Shown: piece after piece, positions 1 through 7,131 of the stretch
How positions within the stretch are numbered: the stretch's first letter is position 1
How the letters are laid out: every line of letters starts with the position of its first letter
Assembly: GCA_946480685.1 (NCBI GenBank)
Contig: CAMLLI010000205.1
Location: 1-7,170, forward strand
Direction: 5' to 3'
DNA from: an uncultured Flammeovirgaceae bacterium
GTDB lineage: Bacteria; Bacteroidota; Bacteroidia; Cytophagales; Cyclobacteriaceae
DNA length: 7,170 nt
The notes under the pieces: model-generated
Databases searched by the model: none
What the model was told of the DNA's origin: nothing
What the model saw: only the letters and a program-made list of their open reading frames with translations
Position numbers and translations under genes: made by a program

Positions 1-55
1 GTTTATTAAAAATAAATACTGCAGGCTTTCAATATAGTCAGAAAGCCTGCAGTAT
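1..55 (-). terminator. Rho-independent terminator after lpd
   Basis: A perfect 15-bp inverted repeat (16-30 with 41-55) encloses a 10-nt loop. Read on the minus strand, the hairpin is followed by a T-rich run (positions 15 down to 1, TTATTTTTAATAAAC). It begins 16 bases beyond the lpd stop codon, so it is the natural end of the five-gene transcript. The plus-strand side downstream of the hairpin is not T-rich, so it should work in the minus direction only. Confidence 0.9.
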
Positions 56-71
56 CTAAAATATCCGAACA

Positions 72-1472
72 CTAAATATGTATCGCTCTGTTGTCGGTTG
101 CCGCCAGACACGCTTCTTTTACCGCTTCCATATAGGTAGGGTGTGCATGCGACATACGGGCTACATCTTCTGCTGATGCTCTGAATTCCATGGCTGTAAC
201 TCCGGCAGCGATCATATCAGCAGCACGTGCTCCGATAATGTGTACACCGAGTATCTCGTCAGTTTGTTTATCGGCCAATACTTTTACCAAACCATCTGTG
301 TCCATGCTGGCACGTGCACGACCTAAAGCTTTATACGGGAAGCTTCCGGTTTTATAGGCTCTGCCGCTCTGCTTCAGTTGTTCTTCGGTATAGCCTACAC
401 TGGCAACTTCAGGCCATGTATATACTACACCCGGTATCAGCAGGTAATTAACGTGAGGCTTTTGTCCGGCCAGTTGCTCCGCTACATATACACCTTCTTC
501 TTCCGCTTTGTGTGCCAGCATAGCGCCACGCACTACATCGCCAATAGCGTATACGTTGTCTACTTTCGTCTTCAGGTGATCATCTACCGGAATCTGTCCT
601 TTTACAGTTTCAATTCCGATCTTATCCAGACCCAGTCCATCGGTATAAGGTCTGCGACCGATACTTACCAGGCAGTAGTCGCCTTTCAGTTCAAGTGCAT
701 TGCCACCATTCTTCGGCTCTGCTTTTACAACAACCTCGCTACCGGTATTTTCTACAGCCGTAACTTTATGACCAAGATATACTTCTATGCCTTGCTTCTT
801 CGCTACACGGGCAAGTTCTTTACCCATGGTACCATCCATCGTTGGTATGAGGCTGTCGAGGAATTCAACCACCGTTACCTTCGAACCAATACGTGCGTAT
901 ACCGAGCCAAGCTCCATTCCGATAACACCTCCACCAATCACGATGAGATGCTTCGGAACTTCTTTCAATTCCAATGCCTCGGTGCTCGATATAATTCTCT
1001 TCTTATCAAATGCTGCGAACGGAAGTGGTGTAGGTTTAGAACCCGTTGCTATAATTACTTTCTCAGTAGTGAGTGTAGTTTCCTTACCGTCTTTGGCAGT
1101 TACCTTGATCGTGTTTTTATCTACAAATGATCCAACGCCCTTATGAACATCGATCTTGTTCTTCTTCATCAGATAAGCAATACCGTCTACGTTAGACTTT
1201 ACTACATCGCCCTTCCGCTTAATCATCTGCGTGAAATTTACTTTCGGAGCGGGTATATCTATACCATGTTCAGCAAAGTGTTCTTTTGCGTTGGTAAAGT
1301 GTTCAGACGAATCGAGTAATGCCTTGGAAGGGATACATCCTACATTCAAACATGTTCCTCCGAGTGTATCGTATTTTTCAACAATAGCCGTTTTAAATCC
1401 AAGTTGAGCGCAGCGGATGGCTGCTACATATCCTCCGGGGCCAGAGCCAATAACAATGACGTTGTATTGCAT
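72..1472 (-). CDS. lpd: Dihydrolipoyl dehydrogenase (E3), 466 aa
   Basis: FAD-dependent E3 subunit. It reoxidises dihydrolipoyl groups on E2 and passes the electrons to NAD+. It acts in the cytoplasm and is often shared by the 2-oxoglutarate, pyruvate and glycine-cleavage complexes. Visible motifs: FAD Rossmann GSGPGG at residues 9-14; redox disulfide GGTCLNVGC with Cys41 and Cys46; ATGS at 142-145; NAD-binding GGGVIG at 180-185; second FAD motif YAIGD ending at Asp312; C-terminal dimerisation domain with the catalytic HPTYME (His444, Glu449). The length is normal for the family. The ATG start sits right before the Rossmann strand and lies 10 bp after the preceding gene, with no Shine-Dalgarno. 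It is the last gene of the operon and is followed by a strong terminator. Placement beside odhA and odhB argues that its main partner is the 2-oxoglutarate complex; whether it also serves other complexes cannot be seen here. Confidence 0.97.
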   Translation of the reverse strand: MQYNVIVIGSGPGGYVAAIRCAQLGFKTAIVEKYDTLGGTCLNVGCIPSKALLDSSEHFTNAKEHFAEHGIDIPAPKVNFTQMIKRKGDVVKSNVDGIAYLMKKNKIDVHKGVGSFVDKNTIKVTAKDGKETTLTTEKVIIATGSKPTPLPFAAFDKKRIISSTEALELKEVPKHLIVIGGGVIGMELGSVYARIGSKVTVVEFLDSLIPTMDGTMGKELARVAKKQGIEVYLGHKVTAVENTGSEVVVKAEPKNGGNALELKGDYCLVSIGRRPYTDGLGLDKIGIETVKGQIPVDDHLKTKVDNVYAIGDVVRGAMLAHKAEEEGVYVAEQLAGQKPHVNYLLIPGVVYTWPEVASVGYTEEQLKQSGRAYKTGSFPYKALGRARASMDTDGLVKVLADKQTDEILGVHIIGARAADMIAAGVTAMEFRASAEDVARMSHAHPTYMEAVKEACLAATDNRAIHI

Positions 1473-1482
1473 AGATCAATAA

Positions 1483-2157
1483 TTATAATTCTAAAAATTT
1501 ATAAACTAAACGAATTGAAATCCCTTCCGTTATCCGGTTGCTGTTATGAACGCCTTCATCATCATCTTGAAAGATCTGCATCATACCGGCACCGGGCACA
1601 TAGTACAATGGGAAGTGTTCTTCATCTGGCATGCTCACAACATAATTAATACGAACCTGAAAATTTACAGAAATTCTGTCAGATATAGGCAGCGTGTAGT
1701 TCGGTTGAAGTTCCAGCACAAGCAGTTGATTGCGTTGCTCTTTTACCTCCACCAGGTCGCCATAATTATCACCTTTAAAAACGATCGTGCCTTTCTCGGT
1801 AAAGTCAGAGTATATTAACCCAAACTGCAGGTTGAAGTCATTAAACTTTTTACGCTCCTTAAAGAGAAGCTGTCCTACACCCACGCGATAATATCGACCC
1901 GTGTTGGCATAGTCCATATTTCCATAGAGCTCATCTCTGCGTATGTCATTAAACCCAACAGCAACATCAAAAGTTGTATGCGTATTGGTTTTATAGATGA
2001 TGGAAGGTTCGAACACATACCCGCGCTCGAACACCAGTGGAAATGTTCGCAGAATATCAAGTCCAAAGTAAAGACGATGTGTATCGTACGACTGCGCTTC
2101 TGTTAGTGTTGCCACCAAAAGCAACAATGCAGTATATACCCATGATCTTTTATTCAT
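1483..2157 (-). CDS. Putative outer-membrane beta-barrel protein, DUF6048-like, 224 aa
   Basis: Function unknown. With the start chosen here it opens with MNKRSW, then a hydrophobic run (about residues 7-18) and a likely signal-peptidase site after TEA (residue 21), giving a mature protein of about 200 residues. The mature part has many short alternating polar/aromatic stretches (for example YYRVGVGQLLF, LQFGLIYSDF, ISIRLVYKF), as in small beta-barrels, and a conserved-looking YYVPG at 185-189. From memory, layout and motifs resemble the Bacteroidota family DUF6048, whose members often lie next to DUF6452 lipoproteins; no search was run. An upstream in-frame ATG at 2178 would add seven residues (MNFMFTS) and lengthen the overlap with the preceding gene. 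I prefer the ATG at 2157 because it gives a standard signal peptide and an 8-bp stop/start overlap. It is probably made together with the lipoprotein. A barrel-like fold is inferred, not shown. Confidence 0.72.
   Translation of the reverse strand: MNKRSWVYTALLLLVATLTEAQSYDTHRLYFGLDILRTFPLVFERGYVFEPSIIYKTNTHTTFDVAVGFNDIRRDELYGNMDYANTGRYYRVGVGQLLFKERKKFNDFNLQFGLIYSDFTEKGTIVFKGDNYGDLVEVKEQRNQLLVLELQPNYTLPISDRISVNFQVRINYVVSMPDEEHFPLYYVPGAGMMQIFQDDDEGVHNSNRITEGISIRLVYKFLEL
2150..2157 (-). other. Stop/start overlap coupling lipoprotein and barrel-like gene
   Basis: On the minus strand the bases ATGAATAA contain the preferred ATG of the barrel-like gene (2157-2155) and the TAA stop of the lipoprotein gene (2152-2150) in another frame. 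No Shine-Dalgarno precedes this ATG. Such overlaps usually mean that ribosomes ending the first gene restart on the second, which keeps the two products in fixed proportion. The coupling itself is inferred. Confidence 0.6.
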
Positions 2158-2584
2158 CGATGTAAACATAAAGTTCATTGGGATAGTAACTTACTTCATC
2201 CGGAAGCCGCGTAAAGGTAGTGGGCTCTATAATTTCGAAGTCATCGAGAAAAAGACGGAAGCCGCATCGTTGAGATTCCAATTTAACCGTGCGGCTATAG
2301 CGAATCGTAAGGGTATCGTTACCGGTATTCGATTCAAATACAACAATGGTAGAGTCGTCTTTGATAGACACCGGAACGTTCCATTGTGTACTGGGATAAT
2401 CGTATGTATTTTTTTCTTTACCGTTCAAGCCATACACGCGGGTATAGCTTCTCGCGTTAGCAAAACTTATATAGAGGATGGGTTCACCTTCCTGGCCATC
2501 GCACTCATCTATACAGCCGGTACAGAAAAGAAGACATGAAATAAAAATTACACTCAGGCATCCCTTGAATAATTTATACTTCAT
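2150..2584 (-). CDS. Small envelope lipoprotein, DUF6452-like, 144 aa
   Basis: Function unknown. The N-terminus is a lipoprotein signal: MKYKLFK, a hydrophobic stretch at about residues 9-21, then CTGC with the likely lipidated Cys24. Acidic residues follow soon after (CIDECDGQEGE), which loosely recalls the acidic surface-export signals of Bacteroidota lipoproteins, so it may reach the cell surface. The mature part is about 120 residues, rich in predicted strands, with DTLTIRY near residue 90 and SQRCGFRLF around Cys107. Cys28 and Cys107 are the only cysteines after the lipidated one and could form a disulfide. From memory, the spacing of the early Cys and the late CG[FY] motif resembles DUF6452, whose members often sit beside DUF6048 proteins, as here. 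The ATG is 31 bp after odhB, without a Shine-Dalgarno. The gene overlaps the next one by 8 bp. The lipoprotein call is strong; the family name is a recollection. Confidence 0.75.
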   Translation of the reverse strand: MKYKLFKGCLSVIFISCLLFCTGCIDECDGQEGEPILYISFANARSYTRVYGLNGKEKNTYDYPSTQWNVPVSIKDDSTIVVFESNTGNDTLTIRYSRTVKLESQRCGFRLFLDDFEIIEPTTFTRLPDEVSYYPNELYVYIDE

Positions 2585-2615
2585 GTCTTTTATATGAAAT
2601 TATGTATAGATCAGA

Positions 2616-4157
2616 TTAAACACCGAGGATAAGTCTTCCCGGATCTTCCAGTAATTCTTTTACTCTTACCAGGAAGCTTACCGACTCTCTTCCGTCAACG
2701 ATGCGGTGATCGTATGAAAGCGCCAGGTACATAATCGGACGAACCACCACTTCGCCATTCTTCACAACAGGGCGCTCAACAATGTTGTGCATACCCAATA
2801 TAGCAGACTGCGGAGGGTTGATGATTGGTGTTGAAAGCATAGAGCCAAACACACCACCATTGGTGATCGAGAATGTGCCACCGGTCATTTCCTCGATAGA
2901 AAGTTTACCATCGCGTCCGCGTGTAGCCAGGCGGATAACTTCGCTTTCGATCTGGTTGAATGAAAGTGATTCAGCATTACGAATTACCGGCACAACCAAC
3001 CCGCGCGGTGTTGATACGGCAATTGATATATCGCAGTAGTCGTGGTATATAACTTCGTCTTTATCGATCGATGCATTTACCGCCGGGAAGTCTTTCAATG
3101 CAGTACAAACAGCTTTCGTGAAGAACGACATAAAGCCGAGGCCTACACCATATTTCTCTTTGAACTGATCTTTATACTTCGAACGAAGATCCATTACAGG
3201 CTTCATGTCTACTTCGTTAAACGTAGTAAGCATAGCTGTTTCGTTCTTCACAGCAACAAGTCTCTTCGCGATTGTTTTGCGCAGTGAAGTCATTTTCTCT
3301 CTGCGTTCACCGCGACCTCCTCCACTTGCAATTACCGGAGGTGCAGATGCTGTCTGCGGCTTAGCTTCCTGTTTCGCAGGAGCCGATGTTGCTTTCTGTG
3401 CATCTTCTTTTGTAATTCTTCCGCCTACGCCAGAACCTGCAACCTGGTTGGAAGGAATTCCTTTTTCATCCAGGATCTTCGCAGCCGCAGGTGATGGATG
3501 TCCGGCAGCGTATGTTTTATCAGCAGCAGCGTTTGCTGTTGTTGCAGCAGGTGCTGTAGTTTGTTGTGTCTGAGCAGGTGCGCCTTCAGTTACTTCTATT
3601 TTACAGATCAATCCGCCAATAGGAAGTGTTTCTTTTTCTTTGGCAACGATACGAAGTATACCGGATGCCTCTGCGGGTAGCTCGAACGTTGCTTTGTCAG
3701 ATTCTACTTCGGCTATAACTTCATCGATGTTAACAAAGTCACCGTCTTTCTTCAGCCAGGTTGAGATTGTTACCTCGGTGATGGATTCACCTACCGCAGG
3801 AACTTTCATTTCTTTTACACCACCGGTTGCCTTCGGTGCTGATGCTGCCGGAGCAGCAGGAGCTTGTGCTGCCGGTTGAGCCGGTGTAGCCGCAGGCTTG
3901 GATGCTGCAGCAGTAGCCTGTCCGTTAGAATCGATCTCGGCAATAACATCACCGATTGGTACAGTTTCGCCTTGTTGTTTTACAATCTTCAGAACCCCGG
4001 CACTTTGTGCAGTGAGTTCGAAGGTCGCTTTATCAGATTCCAGCTCGGCAATTACTTCATCGAGCTGTACGGTGTCTCCGTCTTTCTTTAACCAGTTTGC
4101 AATAGTTACTTCCGAAATTGATTCGCCTACTGCGGGTACTTTTATCTGTAATGCCAT
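2616..4157 (-). CDS. odhB/sucB: Dihydrolipoyl succinyltransferase (E2o) with two lipoyl domains, 513 aa
   Basis: Core E2 of the 2-oxoglutarate dehydrogenase complex; it moves the succinyl group from lipoyl-lysine to CoA. Domain order: lipoyl domain 1 (about residues 3-76, ESDKATFEL with Lys43); Ala/Pro-rich linker (about 80-112); lipoyl domain 2 (about 115-189, ESDKATFEL with Lys155); second Ala/Thr/Pro linker; peripheral-subunit-binding domain (about 219-255, [15 protein letters not shown] and [11 protein letters not shown]); third linker; catalytic domain from about 284 to the end. The active site is SYDHRIVDG with His484 and Asp488, and [15 protein letters not shown] is typical of succinyltransferases. 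The classic E. coli SucB is about 405 aa with one lipoyl domain, so the extra domain explains the length. The ATG is placed directly before lipoyl domain 1 and no Shine-Dalgarno is seen. It follows odhA by 89 bp. Pyruvate-specific E2 is less likely given the E1 neighbour and the catalytic-domain sequence. Confidence 0.96.
   Translation of the reverse strand: MALQIKVPAVGESISEVTIANWLKKDGDTVQLDEVIAELESDKATFELTAQSAGVLKIVKQQGETVPIGDVIAEIDSNGQATAAASKPAATPAQPAAQAPAAPAASAPKATGGVKEMKVPAVGESITEVTISTWLKKDGDFVNIDEVIAEVESDKATFELPAEASGILRIVAKEKETLPIGGLICKIEVTEGAPAQTQQTTAPAATTANAAADKTYAAGHPSPAAAKILDEKGIPSNQVAGSGVGGRITKEDAQKATSAPAKQEAKPQTASAPPVIASGGGRGERREKMTSLRKTIAKRLVAVKNETAMLTTFNEVDMKPVMDLRSKYKDQFKEKYGVGLGFMSFFTKAVCTALKDFPAVNASIDKDEVIYHDYCDISIAVSTPRGLVVPVIRNAESLSFNQIESEVIRLATRGRDGKLSIEEMTGGTFSITNGGVFGSMLSTPIINPPQSAILGMHNIVERPVVKNGEVVVRPIMYLALSYDHRIVDGRESVSFLVRVKELLEDPGRLILGV
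3591..4157 (-). repeat. Tandem duplicated lipoyl-domain coding segments in odhB
   Basis: Two copies of a segment of about 76 codons (4157-3930 and 3818-3591) encode lipoyl domains that are roughly two thirds identical by eye, both with [15 protein letters not shown] and ESDKATFEL. Synonymous positions differ widely between the copies, so the duplication is old and held by selection on the protein. The modified lysine codons are at 4031-4029 and 3695-3693. Confidence 0.85.
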
Positions 4158-4187
4158 TCGATTGGTTGATTTTATGGATTGTTCAAC

Positions 4188-4234
4188 TGACGTTGGAATT
4201 TATACTTCACCTGAAATATACTCTTCCAACGTCA
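4188..4234 (-). other. Intercistronic hairpin between odhA and odhB
   Basis: A perfect 11-bp inverted repeat (TGACGTTGGAA at 4188-4198 and its reverse complement at 4224-4234) with a 25-nt A/T-rich loop fills about half of the 89-bp gap. It lies 12 bp after the odhA stop and 30 bp before the odhB start. No T-run follows on the minus strand, so it is not a standard intrinsic terminator. Likely roles, all inferred, are an RNA-processing or stability element, partial attenuation that sets E1 to E2 ratio, or a palindromic protein-binding site. Confidence 0.6.
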
Positions 4235-4246
4235 ATCTGCTATCAA

Positions 4247-6991
4247 TTAAATTTCAAAAGCTTTATTAACAAGTTTATCCTGTTCCACCTTGTGTACTTT
4301 CAGGTATCCCGTTGCCGGAGATGCACTTGCCTTGCGTGACACGAACTCAAGATCGTATTTCGGCATCATACGTACAATGTACGATTGTGCTCCCATGTTG
4401 GCCGGTTCTTCCTGCGCCCATACAAGTTTAGCATCTTTATACTTCTTGAGCACGGCTTTCAGTTGTTTTTCCGGGAACGGATGAAGCTGTTCCAACCGAA
4501 CTATGGCTGTGTCTTTGTTCTTACGCTTCTGCTGTACTTCAACAAGATCGTAATATATTTTACCGCTGCAGAGAATTACGCGATTCACTTCTTTTGCATT
4601 TACACTCGCATCGTCCAGTACTTCAGAGAATGAACCGGAAGTGAAATCCTTCAGCGGAGATATAACCGCCGGATGGCGCAACAATGATTTAGGCGAGAAC
4701 ACCACGCATGGCTTACGGAATGGCCACGCTACCTGTCTTCTTAACAAGTGGAAGAAGTTAGCAGGCGTAGTCGGGTTTGCTATAACCATGTTATACTCTG
4801 CTGCCAGTTGTAAAAATCTTTCCGGACGACAGCTTGAGTGCTCAGGTCCCTGACCTTCGTAACCGTGCGGCAGTAACATTACCATACCGTTCATGCGCTG
4901 CCATTTTGATTCAGCACTTGAAAGGAACTGATCGATAATTACCTGTGCTCCGTTTACGAAATCACCGAACTGTGCTTCCCACAACACCAGTGCACTTGGT
5001 GATGACATGGCATAACCATATTCAAAACCTAATACACCAAACTCTGATAACAGTGAGTTATAGATGTGGAATTTAGCCTGGCTCTTGTCCAGATTGTTCA
5101 GGCCGCAATACGGTTCGTTTGTATTGGCATCGAAGAAGTATGCATGGCGGTGCGAGAATGTACCGCGTCTTACATCCTGACCAGACATACGCACCGGAGT
5201 TTTTTCGATAAGCATAGAACCATAGGCAAGTAATTCTGCTTCTGCCCATCCTAATACTTTCTCTTCGAAGAACGCTGTTGTTCTGTCTTTCAGTAATTTT
5301 TCAATCTGCTTCAGTGGCTTAAAGCCTTCCGGTATATTGGTAAGTGCTTTACCAACTTTCTCAATTACACTTTCTTTGATTCCCGTCTCAGGCGATTTAT
5401 CAAAATCATCTGGTTTAGCCCAGCGCATTTGCTCCCACTCTTCTTCAATTTTCTGTGGCTTGTACGGAAGCGGTTTTTGTTTTACTTCGTTGAGTCTGTC
5501 CTGAAGCTGATTACGGAAATTCTTATCCATCTCATCAGCCAGGGCTGCATCAACATCACCACGTTCAATCAGTTTCTTCACATAGATCTCGCGCGGGTTC
5601 GGATGCTTGGCGATGATGTTGTAAAGTTTAGGCTGTGTGAATTTCGGTTCATCACTTTCGTTGTGACCATGTCTTCTGTAGCAAAGCAGGTCGATGAAAA
5701 TATCCTTTCCGAATTTCATACGATACTCTACCGATAATTTAGCAGCAAAGCTTACCGCTTCTGCATCATCACCGTTTACGTGCAATACAGGAGCATCAAC
5801 GATCTTGGCTATATCTGTACAATATATACTGGTACGTGCATCATCATAGTCAGTAGTAAAACCAACTTGGTTATTGATCACGAAGTGAATCGTTCCACCG
5901 GTAGTATAGCCCGGCAGTCCAGACATTTGTACTACTTCATATACTATACCCTGACCGGCAACGGCAGCATCTCCGTGAATGAGAATCGCCATACCTTTTG
6001 AAAGCTCTCCTTTATACTCATCATCAATCTGACCGCGGGTATATCCGAGTACCAATGGATCAACCGCCTCCAGGTGCGATGGGTTAGGCGTAAGCTTTAC
6101 ATATATCTTTTTACCGGAAGGTGTATTGATGTGACTCGAATAACCTAAGTGATACTTCACGTCACCGTCACCCATCGTGAGGTTCTCCGGACTTACGTTT
6201 CCTTCAAATTCAGTAAAGATCTGTTCGTACGTTTTGCCAAGTATGTTAGCCAGTACGTTGAGGCGACCGCGGTGCGCCATACCGATCACTACCTCTTTTA
6301 CATCCAGTTCAGCTGCTACGTTGATTACTGTGTTCAGCGCAGGTATAGTATTCTCGCCACCTTCCAGGGAGAAACGCTTTTGCCCAAGGAATTTTGTATG
6401 AAGGAAGTTCTCGAATACAACGGCTTCGTTGAGTTTATTCAGAATGCGCTTCTTCTCGTCTTGCGCAGGATTATAGGTATAATATTCTTTCTCGATCTTC
6501 TGATATAACCATGCACGCACATCATCATTGCGAATAAAGTTGTGCTCAAAACCGATAGGACCTAAATATACCGCGTTAAGTTTCTCAATGATCTTGCGCA
6601 GCGTTGAGCGTTGCATACCGATCTCAGCCGCTACATCAAACTCTGTATCAAGATCAGCATCGGTAAGTCCAACACTCTTGTGATCGAGATTTACATTGTG
6701 ATTTCTTCTTTCGCGAACCGGGTTTGTTTTCGATTTCAGGTGCCCGAAAGAACGATATTGAAAAATGAGGTTTCGTACCTGCGTCTCTTTTATAGAGAGT
6801 GAATCTGCTGCTGTAGCTGCAGGTGCGCCATTGCCATTTGCTTTGTCACCATAACGTTCCTGTGAGAAGTCATATCCTTCAAAGAACTTTTGCCAGGTGG
6901 CGTCAACAGAGGTCGGATCCTTTTTATAATTTTGATACAGTTGATCAAGATAACCAACGTCTGCATTTGAGATGTATGAATATTTGTCCAT
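4247..6991 (-). CDS. odhA/sucA: 2-oxoglutarate dehydrogenase E1 component, 914 aa
   Basis: ThDP-dependent E1o. It decarboxylates 2-oxoglutarate and hands the succinyl group to the lipoyl domains of E2. Visible parts: N-terminal E2-contact segment with YLDQLYQNYKKDP (residues 14-26); AHRGRLNVL with His240 and KYHLGYSSH with His281, which match the substrate-site histidines of the E. coli enzyme as I recall it; GDAAVAGQG at 340-348; ThDP/Mg region with NNQVGFTT from 373 and NGDDAEAV at 406-413; YRRHGHNESDEP at 438-449; transketolase-like region with QFGDFVNGAQ; HGYEGQGPEHSS at 709-720; C-terminal QEEPANMGAQ. Length fits the family (about 900-930). I chose the ATG at 6991. The frame stays open to a TTG at 7012, adding MFTFYKT, but MDKYSYIS is the usual style of N-terminus and the TTG lies inside the promoter box. 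It is the first gene of the operon. No key residue is missing. Confidence 0.97.
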   Translation of the reverse strand: MDKYSYISNADVGYLDQLYQNYKKDPTSVDATWQKFFEGYDFSQERYGDKANGNGAPAATAADSLSIKETQVRNLIFQYRSFGHLKSKTNPVRERRNHNVNLDHKSVGLTDADLDTEFDVAAEIGMQRSTLRKIIEKLNAVYLGPIGFEHNFIRNDDVRAWLYQKIEKEYYTYNPAQDEKKRILNKLNEAVVFENFLHTKFLGQKRFSLEGGENTIPALNTVINVAAELDVKEVVIGMAHRGRLNVLANILGKTYEQIFTEFEGNVSPENLTMGDGDVKYHLGYSSHINTPSGKKIYVKLTPNPSHLEAVDPLVLGYTRGQIDDEYKGELSKGMAILIHGDAAVAGQGIVYEVVQMSGLPGYTTGGTIHFVINNQVGFTTDYDDARTSIYCTDIAKIVDAPVLHVNGDDAEAVSFAAKLSVEYRMKFGKDIFIDLLCYRRHGHNESDEPKFTQPKLYNIIAKHPNPREIYVKKLIERGDVDAALADEMDKNFRNQLQDRLNEVKQKPLPYKPQKIEEEWEQMRWAKPDDFDKSPETGIKESVIEKVGKALTNIPEGFKPLKQIEKLLKDRTTAFFEEKVLGWAEAELLAYGSMLIEKTPVRMSGQDVRRGTFSHRHAYFFDANTNEPYCGLNNLDKSQAKFHIYNSLLSEFGVLGFEYGYAMSSPSALVLWEAQFGDFVNGAQVIIDQFLSSAESKWQRMNGMVMLLPHGYEGQGPEHSSCRPERFLQLAAEYNMVIANPTTPANFFHLLRRQVAWPFRKPCVVFSPKSLLRHPAVISPLKDFTSGSFSEVLDDASVNAKEVNRVILCSGKIYYDLVEVQQKRKNKDTAIVRLEQLHPFPEKQLKAVLKKYKDAKLVWAQEEPANMGAQSYIVRMMPKYDLEFVSRKASASPATGYLKVHKVEQDKLVNKAFEI

Positions 6992-7009
6992 GGTTTTATA
7001 GAAAGTGAA

Positions 7010-7040
7010 CAAATGTAGAGAAGGCTGTTTTCATAAAAAA
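7010..7040 (-). promoter_or_regulatory. Bacteroidota-type promoter for the odh operon
   Basis: The minus strand carries TACATTTG at 7017-7010, a perfect match to the Bacteroidota -7 consensus TAnnTTTG. Transcription would start a few bases downstream, near 7003-7005, leaving a leader of roughly 12-15 nt before the ATG at 6991. The -33 box is poor: a T-run at the right distance (about 7036-7042) but no TTTG; the nearest TTTG (7049-7046) is 28 bp away, which is too far. The leader bases before the ATG (CTATAAAACC) are A-rich with no Shine-Dalgarno. Confidence 0.6.
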
Positions 7041-7082
7041 ACCGTCAAATCGCGTAAGCAATTATTTAGGCTTGATTTCATG

Positions 7083-7117
7083 AAAAAAGGCACTTCACAC
7101 GAATGAGAAGTGCCTTT
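7083..7117 (-). terminator. Rho-independent terminator of the gene upstream of odhA
   Basis: A perfect 11-bp inverted repeat (7086-7096 with 7107-7117, core GGCACTTC) has a 10-nt loop. On the minus strand it ends in six T residues (7088-7083), three of which pair in the stem. On the plus strand only three T follow, so it points in the minus direction. It separates the upstream gene from the odh promoter, which argues that odhA starts its own transcript. Confidence 0.85.
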
Positions 7118-7131
7118 GTCCGCTGTGGCAA

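Noticed and set aside
378..1130. A 250-codon open frame on the plus strand, opposite lpd
   Set aside because: It lies wholly antisense to a gene with every E3 motif intact, its translation has no recognisable domain, and it is rich in Tyr, Phe, Arg and Ile as expected for the complement of a coding strand.
1875..2066. A 63-codon minus-strand open frame inside the barrel-like gene
   Set aside because: It is an alternative frame of a gene with a clear signal peptide and operon spacing, and shows no feature of its own.
4213..4220. TATATTTC on the minus strand as an internal promoter for odhB
   Set aside because: It matches TAnnTTTG in all but the last base, but lies in the loop of the hairpin and the only suitably spaced TTG overlaps the odhA stop codon. 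In A/T-rich DNA this match is too weak to call.
4188..4234. The odhA-odhB hairpin as an intrinsic terminator
   Set aside because: No T-run follows the stem in the direction of transcription and the loop is 25 nt, much longer than in the two real terminators here.
3205..4269. Several plus-strand open frames opposite odhB with Ser/Ala/Cys-rich translations
   Set aside because: They are reverse-strand readings of the repetitive Ala/Pro linkers and lipoyl domains; the composition comes from the GC-rich linker codons.
7046..7049. TTTG as the -33 element of the odh promoter
   Set aside because: The spacing to the -7 box is 28 bp, clearly longer than the usual range of about 17-23 bp.
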